From Diphasiastrum complanatum (lineage: Eukaryota; Streptophyta; Lycopodiopsida; Lycopodiales; Lycopodiaceae), in contig CM055111.1 in NCBI GenBank assembly GCA_029204225.1, positions 44,927,815 to 44,991,814 of the forward strand: a stretch of 64,000 nucleotides of DNA, in the 5' to 3' direction. Below the pieces are notes generated by a model that was not told the DNA's origin, did no database searches, and saw nothing but the letters and a program-made list of their open reading frames with translations. Both the position numbers and the translations under genes were made by a program. Shown here piece after piece: positions 56,411-64,000 of the stretch (its first letter is position 1; each line of letters starts with the position of its first letter).

Positions 56411-56575
56411 AGTTAATCTCTCACTTGCTTCTAAAAGGAAAAATCCAAATAGAATATTTAGATGAAGTTAATCTCTCACTTGCTTCTAAAAGAAAAAATC
56501 CAAATAGAATGATTAGATGAAGTTAATCTCTCACTTGCTTCTTAAAGGAAAAATCCAAATAGAATGATTAGATGT
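56411..56575. repeat. 3 x 55-bp tandem repeat
   Basis: Units at 56411, 56466 and 56521 each begin AGTTAATCTCTCACTTGCTT and include AAAAATCCAAATAGAAT; they differ at a few bases. Confidence 0.92.
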
Positions 56576-56620
56576 AGTGAATCTTGATTTCCATATTTCA
56601 CCCATAATAGACTCATTCAC

Positions 56621-56623
<3 letters not shown>

Positions 56624-56711
<88 letters not shown>
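56624..56711. repeat. (AG)n tract, 88 bp
   Basis: Uninterrupted dinucleotide run. No LINE tail next to it; lies in an intron of the CACTA/SET region. Confidence 0.95.
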
Positions 56712-56714
<3 letters not shown>

Positions 56715-57036
56715 ACCAATACTCCCAATTCTAGGAAGGTGTGTAGCCCTTGTTTTCTTCCATTAAAGACGTGGTTTAAATGTTTTTTTGTTGGAAGATG
56801 AGTTCCACAAAAAATCCCAAACGCCGCAGGGAGGGAGCATGTGGTGACATTCTGGAGTAGGATATAATGGTGTGGTTCGGAAGTTTTGATTAGCACTCTA
56901 TAATGTTCTCTCTGTTTTTCTCTTCATGTGTGTTTAGGGTCGGTGTGGGTGGGTGTGTGTGTGCGTGCGTGTGTTTGTGTGTGTGTTTCATGCTACTGGT
57001 TTACAGTTTGTGTTATATATAAATTTATGTTTCATG

Positions 57037-57162
<126 letters not shown>

Positions 57163-57194
57163 CTGGTACATCTAACATTTTCAACTTTTGCAGA

Positions 57195-58119
57195 AGAAGG
57201 ACCATAAGTTGGTTTCGAAAAAAAGAGTTGCAAGAGAGATCGAGAATATTATTGATAGGATAAATCACATGAATATTGATTTTGGATCATCATTGACCCT
57301 AGATGATGCTCTTGTTGATGATGACCCCTTGCATGATATAATTAGTTCATCAATGTCTTGTGATTCAATCCATGTCTCCAAATCTCTAGAACATTTTTAT
57401 CACCTAACCACACCTATCCTAGATGTTGCACATGAGTCCTCCACGATACTCCACGTGGATTCCACAAACTTGACCACCCCTTTAAAAAAGAGAACACGTC
57501 TTGGACGTATTATGACTAGTTTGAAAGATAATTGCAAATTACTATGCACTATTGATGTGTCAAAAGACATTCTAGGTCCTTTGTCTGACCTTCCTCTTCC
57601 ACCTAGCTTGCAACCATTAGTAAAAACTTTCATTAGAAGTAGATATTCGTGTTGGCCACTCCAATCACCATTACCATTAAATGGAACACCATATTGGGGT
57701 CAAATGTACATGATCATGCCTAGTGAACACTTTTCTGAGGCTGGTTTGGGCCTTTTTGCATTGAGTAGTATTGAGGTCCCTTTAAATAGTGTTGTGACAT
57801 TGATGCCATATGCAGGACCTCAATACAATTGGGGTGATTGGCATGAAGGAAAAATCGTACATACGTTGATGGACGTCCAGATGTGCATGAAAACATTGTT
57901 GCATATATAAATAGTTCCATTGGCCACCCTCTATTGACGAATTGTGATTTTGAAGAACGCACCAATGGAAAAGAAGAATATTTTACTAGGAATGTAAAGG
58001 GCACTTGTGTAATGGTCTGTGCCACTAGATCTATCAGGTTTGGGGAGGAATTGTTCATCAAGTATAGTTTCAACCGTCCTCTACCCAAATGTTTGCAAAA
58101 GACAATAAGTCAAATGTGA
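57195..58119 (+). pseudogene. SET-domain (lysine methyltransferase-like) ORF within the CACTA region
   Basis: The exon starts after the acceptor TTTTGCAG at 57,194. A basic, charged N-terminus (KKDHKLVSKKRVAREIENII) and about 130 residues without known domains precede the SET-like part: SEHFSEAGLGLFALSSIEVP and NSVVTLMPYAGPQYNWGDW, then after a frame change at about 57,860 YVDGRPDVHENIVAYINSS, LLTNCDF, and the C-terminal signature GTCVMVCATRSIRFGEELFI followed by KYSFNRP. GLGLFA and GEEL...Y are the cofactor and core motifs of SET enzymes, which methylate lysines. The usual NHxC pocket appears only as LLTNCDF. The frame shift makes this copy probably inactive. Host-gene capture or an element-encoded protein are both possible. 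Confidence 0.72.
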
Positions 58120-58194
58120 AGATTTAGATTTTGTTGATATGTATAGATGTATAATCCATGCATCTTGATTGTATTTGGTTTGTGTCATTAAATA

Positions 58195-58475
58195 TGTCAA
58201 ATGTTAGGAAATTATTCGTCATTTGCCTAGATGTTTACATAAGATAATAAGTGAAAGCTAATGAATGTGAAATTCATTTATATGTAAATATGTAGAAACA
58301 TGCAATTCTTTGAGTTCATTGAATGTTAACAAGTTGAAAAGACAAATCTGTCTAATAGATACATTGGTATGTTCATACTTTTTAAACTAAGAGGTAATTT
58401 ATATTCATATGCAACATTTAGATCTATCAAGTATTGGGAGGAAATGTTTATCAAGCATTGTTTCAACCTGCTTTT
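58195..58475 (+). repeat. Partial duplicates of the SET-domain 3' end
   Basis: 58,215-58,250 (CGTC...CCTAGATGTTTACATAAGATAATAAGT) resembles 58,077-58,110, and 58,405-58,470 (AGATCTATCAAGTATTGGGAGGAAATGTTTATC in pieces) resembles 58,028-58,075. They are diverged and out of original order, so the SET end was duplicated more than once. Confidence 0.65.
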
Positions 58476-58499
58476 TGTTATTTTGATATATAGGATTCT

Positions 58500-59770
58500 T
58501 CATCCTCATTTAGTGTTGGAGACAATAATCCTCGTAATGGTCGACGTAGACGACGAATGCAATACAACGGTCCTCATATAAAGCAATTACCTCGTCGTCT
58601 ACGTCAAGGCTTAAAAGAGATGATGGAAATTGATGAGCGCATTAATCAGGAGACTATGCATCTGAATCTAGCTCATCTAGATCTACTTTTTCGCAAACAA
58701 GTTCCAACGATGAAAATGAGCTTCCAATGAATGATGAATTTGAAGTCATGGGAGACATGTTGGATGATATGTACGAGAACAATAGTGCAGCTAGACACAA
58801 TGAACAAGATGAGGAGGCACTTTTGTCTAAAGAAGAAAAGAAATTGCAAGAAGAATCAAAGACCGTATTGTATCCTGGAGCAAAGACATCTCTTTTGGCG
58901 ACTTCTCTACTTCTATTAAATCTTCAAGCCAAATATAGATGGAGTGACGAAAGCCTCACATCATTATTTGAGTAAAAAAAATTTCATCTACTTGTCATTT
59001 TTGCTTTGAAACAAAATTTACAATTTGGACATCGAGTGATAATTTTTTTACAATGACTTCTTTTGTCATGTACAGACTATTGAAAAACAAAATTCTCCCA
59101 GAAGGGAATGTCATGCCTAAGACAAGAGATGAGGCACGAAAGATGTTGTCTAACATCGGGATGGACTACAAGCAATATCATGCATGTCCAAAAGATTGTA
59201 TTTTATATTGAGGAAGGTACAAATCACTCAAGGATTTTCCCATTTGTGATACTCCTCGATATAGAGATGATTTGCAAGGGGCAACCATTCCATGCAAAGT
59301 TTTACGACATTTTCCAGTAATTCCATGATTGCAACGTTTATTTCATTGTAAATCTCTTGCACAACTTATGGACTGGCATGCACACCATACCTCAATGGAT
59401 GGGATGATGAGGGTACCTTCTGATTCACCTGCATGGAAACACATCAACAAAGAGTATCCAAGCTTTGCCAATGAGTCAAGAAATGTGAGATTTGGTCTTG
59501 CAACAGATGGTGTGAACCCCTTTGGTGTACAAGCAACTACGTGGTCCATTTGGCCTGTTTGCTTGGTAAATTAAAATATTCCTCCTTGGTTGAGTACAAA
59601 AAAGGGACACATTATGTTGGCACTTTTAATTCATGGCCAACGCAAGGTTAAAAACATGGATGTGTATCTTGAGCCGCTTATTGACGAGTTGGAAGATTTG
59701 TGGAAGGGGATAAAAGCATATGACATTTCGCGCCCCTTACATGAGAGGGAGCCATTGTAATGTGGACAAT
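58500..59770 (+). pseudogene. CACTA TNP2-type transposase, N-terminal part
   Basis: After acceptor TATATAG (58,499) a basic segment (NGRRRRRMQYNGPHIKQLPR) leads to an acidic linker, then LYPGAKTSLLATSLLLLNLQ and AKYRWSDESLTSLFE. After an intron (about 58,974-59,075): LLKNKILPEGNVMPKTRDEA, MDYKQYHACPKDCILY, a TGA stop, GRYKSLKDFP, VLRHFPVIP, a TGA stop, LQRLFHCKSLAQLMDWH, VRFGLATDGVNPFGVQATTW and IPPWLSTKKGHIMLALLIHG. This is the classic TNP2 (Transposase_21) order. Both in-frame stops could come from TGG to TGA and CGA to TGA transitions. Confidence 0.87.
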
Positions 59771-59959
59771 GCATGACTATCCAATATTAGGTGAATGCTC
59801 AAGTAATCATTCAAACAATGTCTATCTTGTGTACATAGGAGTTTGTTTACAGTTACATACAACTAGTAATTCTTGACATTTACATGATATACTACAATGG
59901 CTATAATTATTCTTTGACATATACTTTTTTTAAAAGTGATTGATAGTATCCATTTGTTG

Positions 59960-60700
59960 GGCAGGCTTTCAAACGGCTGGAAAAAATGCTTGTTTTTTGT
60001 GCGGGCCAAATCTTGTGGGAAGATACTCTTATAGTCTCAAAAAAGTGGTTTATGAAAATCATCGTAAATACTTGCATGAAGGCCATCCATTCAGAGACAC
60101 TCATAGAAGAGGTTTTGGAGGAAGAGTTGAGAGAGAGATGCCTCCAAAGAGGATGTCCGTGCAAGATTGGCGAAAACTATGGGAGGAATCTCAAGCAAAG
60201 CCAATCGATGGTATGAAAAGATTATCTATATTTCATCGTTTGGAATATTGGAATAACCTATTGATTAATCATCTACTTGATCTCATGCACATACTTAAAA
60301 ATGTGGGTGAATCTATTTGGAAACACTTGATTGGTGAAAAATATACCATTGCTGCAAGGCACGATCTAAAAGAATCAAACACCAAAAAAGGATATTGGAT
60401 AAAGGATGGTGAAGATCATGCTCCAAAAGTACCTTGGACATTCACTAAGGAGGAGCTTAACCATGTGCGCTCCATTATTCATGACATTAGAACACCAACT
60501 AGTTTTGCCCATTCTTTACGGTCATCATTCACAGTGGATGGAAAGTTGCAAGGTCTCAAATCTCATGATTGGCTAAAGATTATTCAATTCATCTATCCAT
60601 TGTCAATTTGTGGGTGCTTGTCAAAAGATATTTGTGAGACCATATACAAATTCTCAATCATTGTCAAGTATTTACATGTACTTGGTGCATTTTTTTATTT
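59960..60700 (+). CDS. CACTA TNP2-type transposase, central part
   Basis: A 262-residue open frame, preceded by an acceptor near 59,964 (GGGCAG): GFQTAGKNACFLCGPNL, YSLKKVVYENHRKYLHEGHP, FRDTHRRGFGG, then FHRLEYWNNLLINHLLDLMH, ILKNVGESIWKHLIG and the end SHDWLKIIQFIYPLSICG, matching the TNP2 'LDVMHIEKNV' and 'LKSHDCH' blocks. No stops. It continues across an intron near 60,690 into the DUF4218 exon. Transposase role: excision and integration of CACTA elements. Confidence 0.87.
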
Positions 60701-60755
60701 AGTATTTATTGATTGGAAATTTAAATAGACATAAAATGAATTGAATATGTTGTAA

Positions 60756-61455
60756 ATGGATGTGCTCAAAAGAAATCCGTGAGCTGGATCTTCGCAAGAG
60801 ACATGAGGATATGGTGGAGATTGTGTGCATGTTTGAGAGATATTTTCCAACTTCCATCATGGACTCACCAGTGCATTTATTGGCGCACTTGGTTGAAGAA
60901 GTTTCTATTGTTGGTCCAGTGCACACTAGGTATAAGTGCATAAATTATCTTTTGCATGTGTATTTAAACTAAATCAATTGATACATGAACTCATTAAATA
61001 AAACACTTATTTTTAACCATTTGTGACTTTTTAGGTGGATGATCTTTATGGAAAGGTACATGAAAGTCTTAAAAGATTTTGTGCGTCAAAAGGCAAGGCT
61101 TGAAGGTAGCATGTCAGAGGGATGGTTAGTACATGAATCTCTCTTTTATGCTACTGAAATTTTGCACCAACTACATCCATCTGCTCCACTATTGTGGCAT
61201 GATGAGGAAGCCGAAGAGGTAACTAGTGAAAAACCTCAAGGAATGGGAAAGGTCCATAGGTTGGCACCCTTCCAACGAGAAAAAATTTCTACATTCATGC
61301 TGTATAATTGTGGAGTTATGGATAAATGGTTAGACCTATATGAAGAAGAAAAAAAGAGAGGGCCTTGTCTAGAAAGTGCCAACGACAGAATAGAGGTAGA
61401 CACATGGCCTCAAGTTCACATGATCTTGAGCCATTGCCCAAGCAATGCACTATAG
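60756..61455 (+). CDS. CACTA transposase DUF4218 region (two exons)
   Basis: Exon 60,756-60,931: CSKEIRELDLRKRHEDMVEI, MFERYFPTSIMDSPVHLLAH, LVEEVSIVGPVHTR, ending before GTATAAG. Exon from 61,035 (after TTTTTAG): WMIFMERYMKVLKDFVRQKA, RLEGSMSEGWLVHESLFYAT, then a variable acidic tail. This is the DUF4218 pattern 'PPSFFD.MVHL..HL..E..LGGPV..RWMYP.ER.....K.YVRN.ARPEGSIAEGY'. Both exons are open and joined in frame. Confidence 0.87.
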
Positions 61456-61769
61456 AGTGGATGCATGACACACTACAAAAAGCAACAAAAGAGGGACAAA
61501 AAATATCAAACGCAGAATGGGACTTTGCAAGAGGATGTGAATGGAAGTTATTATTCTTTAGATACTTTAATATTAGAACATTCTTGTTTATAACAATATT
61601 GGTTTAATCATTTTGAAACACCATGTTCATTCACAGTGATTATTTATGAGATTCATGTTTATCATGTGGCAGTGCTATATGGGCTTTTGGTTTTCACTTT
61701 CATGTTGAAAGGAGATTGATTCTCTCCACACACAAATCATCCAAGTGGTGCTCCAATCCATTGTCTAGC

Positions 61770-62930
61770 TTATTGTTGTTGCGCGACAACATAGATAGCA
61801 TACGGCTCTGAAGGACCAATTTCTTGATCATTATTGTAATTCCATTGCTCATTACCAACTAAAGAGTTTGGTTCCATTAGATTTGCAAGAGGAGCATGTT
61901 GTGCTTGTGGGGCTGGCAAAGCTAGTCGTTCAGAAAATCCAAGGCCAAAGTTTTGAGCCTTGTTCTTAGGATCAGATCCCTTATAGGTAGTATATTTCCG
62001 ATATTGAAGTTTGGCATATCTTTGCTGGATAATCCTAGGATTTAATGAGCAAAAAGATGTTTCGTGTCCCGTAGAGTTGCACAAATGACAATAATATCTA
62101 TCATTCGTCGTTTAATTGTTGGACACTCATTGATGGTGTGATTGCCCGCACATATTGCACACCAAACAATTTCTCGACTAGGAAAAGTTTTAGCAAACTT
62201 TTCACCTGCTTTTCCAATGCTTTCATCTTCTCATCGAATTGAGACTGCATCTTGTCCAGCTGCATCTACTACTTCTGGCCAAGTTTCTCAAACTTGTTGA
62301 TCATGAACTCTGCTGTTGCATTGATATTCGTGGATGCAATAGTGGTGGATGTTGTAGTGGTTTGCTCCGCTATATATGACAACATTCCAATATTTGGTTC
62401 ATCATCAGAATCTTCATCCTCCTCTCGTATTGTATCATCCATAGCATGTTGTAAAGACAAATAATCATTTCGATGTTTCAGCTCGCGTCTAATCCTTTTA
62501 GGTAGACATGTTAAAGCCCACATAATCATGGCATCATTATTGATTAATTCAGGATCACACTCGGATTTGAATTGTTTAATCCAATATAATCTCGCATTCC
62601 CTCTCTCTTTCCAATTTTAATTTTATCTAAAAGTAGGAAAGGATCTTCCATAAATATTTTGGGTTTGAATCTTGTGATGAGGCCAGCCTTGACCAGTTCC
62701 AATATGTCCTATTTCATCTTGGTTATAAAACCAATCTTGTGTGTCCCTAGTTAAGGCCATAGAGAATAGCTTCTTAAGTTTATCTTGTGGAAAAACTTCG
62801 CCATAAACCTCACATGATTTTGAATAGATTTTGAGAAATCTGACTAGATCAGATAACCCATTATACTTTGGTATCTCTAGACGAAATGACCTTCTAACAA
62901 TAACTGGTGGAACGTTCATTGGTGTCCATC
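61770..62930 (-). pseudogene. LTR-retrotransposon gag with two CCHC zinc knuckles
   Basis: Minus strand: a capsid segment SFRLEIPKYNGLSDLVRFLK with KLKKLFSMALTRDTQDWFYN (62,919-62,640), a middle piece MIMWALTCLPKRIRRELKHR (62,529 on), then the knuckles CAICAGNHTINEC (about 62,130-62,165) and CHLCNSTGHETSFC (about 62,050-62,095), followed by a Gln/Asn-rich tail ending at 61,770. Pattern C-x2-C-x4-H-x4-C twice. gag packages element RNA. Three frames are used, so it is broken. No protease or pol is adjacent because the CACTA region starts left of it. Family uncertain, possibly gypsy. Confidence 0.72.
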
Positions 62931-62934
62931 AAGT

Positions 62935-64000
62935 GCCCCCTTAGGTGACCAACACCTATAATAGCCATCTTTGCAAATGACTAACAACAATGAGATTGGA
63001 TCTAGATTTTTCAATAAAATTCTATCTCTAATCAGATCTATAAAAATTCTATCACTTGACAATAATCACATTTCTGATTTTTAGTAAAAAAGATCTTTGA
63101 TCAAGCGATCGCGACACTTCTAAGAATAAGGATTTCTCATATTCAATATCAAAAGGTATCAGAATGTTCCAGAAAATTAACAACAACTAGATCAAGTAGA
63201 TTAGAACTCAAAATTAGTATTGGCGAAGGTTTTCTAGGTGAAGGTTAACTCTACATGTCAAAAAAATTAGTATTTTATGCGTCTGATGATATAGAAGTGT
63301 GGATGAGTGGAGAATTACATAGCAATGTTCTTTCAACACCATGCTCACTTTAGGGATAGATATGTTAAAATTTGATTCTATTAATCTGATGTGAAAGTAA
63401 GCCTACTTATATTAATGCTAAAAAGAAATGTATTTGGATCGATGAAATATCCTAGAAAACATCCCTGTGTTTTTGTTTAGTCATTTCTACATAGGTGCAC
63501 GTAGTAAATTATCACTATATTGTGTTCTTTAACATCTAGTGAAATGATATCTACCACATGGCTCACATCCATTTTCTTTTGATAGAAACTGAAGATCCAT
63601 ATCTAGAATCTTGTAAGATTTATCTTCACAAAAAAATAAATCTAGAATTTATTTTATAAGATCTTGTTGTTTTGTGCTCAACATATAACATACCTATTGA
63701 TATAATGGAAAATACTCATCAAATTTATTAGATAGTGCAATATGGTAGATGCAAATGAAATTTCACTAGTTAAATTAAATATTAAATGGACGCAACACAT
63801 ATCGTGACTAGATGATGCTAGTGTTGAATGAGTGTATATCAAAACCATATGAATACCCATGAATCCACTTATTTCATTTTCTTTACCCTTTCCATAAATT
63901 TTGTGGGGAACCACTACCATTTTGGCAATATCAATTTGTTTCTAGGCCTTTAAATCATATCAAATCTATATAATGGTCATAAATGTTGGCTGATTCTGGC
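62935..64000. other. No recognisable gene
   Basis: Strongly AT-rich sequence upstream of the gag remnant; presumably its leader and then unrelated DNA. No PBS or LTR recognised. Confidence 0.4.

Noticed and set aside
61460-61490. CACACTACAAAAAGC as a CACTA terminal repeat
   Set aside because: It lies in the coding tail of the DUF4218 exon and no inverted partner or target duplication was seen.

Overview
This window looks like a transposon-rich intergenic and intronic stretch of a large streptophyte (land plant or close relative) nuclear genome. The evidence is AT-rich DNA, very long introns with GT-AG borders, Ty3/gypsy chromoviruses and Ty1/copia elements primed by initiator tRNA-Met, LINEs, a plant-type CACTA (TNP2/DUF4218) transposase, and a green-plant-like 18S rDNA fragment. 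I cannot name the species. No prokaryotic features (operons, CRISPR) are present.

The one host gene I can reconstruct with confidence is a kinesin on the minus strand. It occupies 32,574 to 3,969 and runs off the left edge. Four exons (32,306-32,574; 21,441-21,597; 15,902-16,062; 3,969-4,122) join in frame into about 247 residues of a kinesin-4-like motor domain with an intact P-loop and switch I. Its three introns are about 10.7, 5.4 and 11.8 kb and are packed with mobile elements, so nearly everything from 4 to 32 kb lies inside this gene. A (GA)n tract lies just upstream of its start codon.

Repeat families recur across the window. (i) A LINE family has at least six 3'-terminal copies (about 0.4-1.2 kb -, 7.6-8.5 kb +, 19.1-20.2 kb +, 26.0-26.6 kb +, 31.8-32.2 kb -, 35.7-37.5 kb -) plus a tail-only copy at 21.6 kb. 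Five 3' ends carry a hairpin with compensatory changes, and several run into (TC)n microsatellites. (ii) Gypsy family A is at 21.8-25.6 kb (-), 38.3-39.1 kb (-) and 45.9-48.0 kb (+). One of its LTRs contains a 133-bp 18S rRNA gene fragment. (iii) Gypsy family B has a conserved LTR at 13.0, 26.7, 41.0 and 49.0 kb; its best copy is 41.0-44.5 kb. (iv) Copia fragments lie at 9.2-10.6, 30.2, 39.1-40.4 and 52.5-54.0 kb.

The right end (55.5-61.6 kb, +) holds a decaying CACTA transposase gene with introns. A SET-domain (lysine methyltransferase-like) ORF lies between its transposase-associated domain and its TNP2 domain, together with two very long (GA)n tracts and a 3 x 55-bp tandem repeat. This is the most unusual coding arrangement in the window. 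A retroelement gag with two zinc knuckles (61.8-62.9 kb, -) follows. The remaining stretches (about 14.0-15.9, 16.1-17.1, 20.2-21.4, 44.5-45.9, 48.1-48.9, 54.0-55.5 and 63-64 kb) show no recognisable genes.
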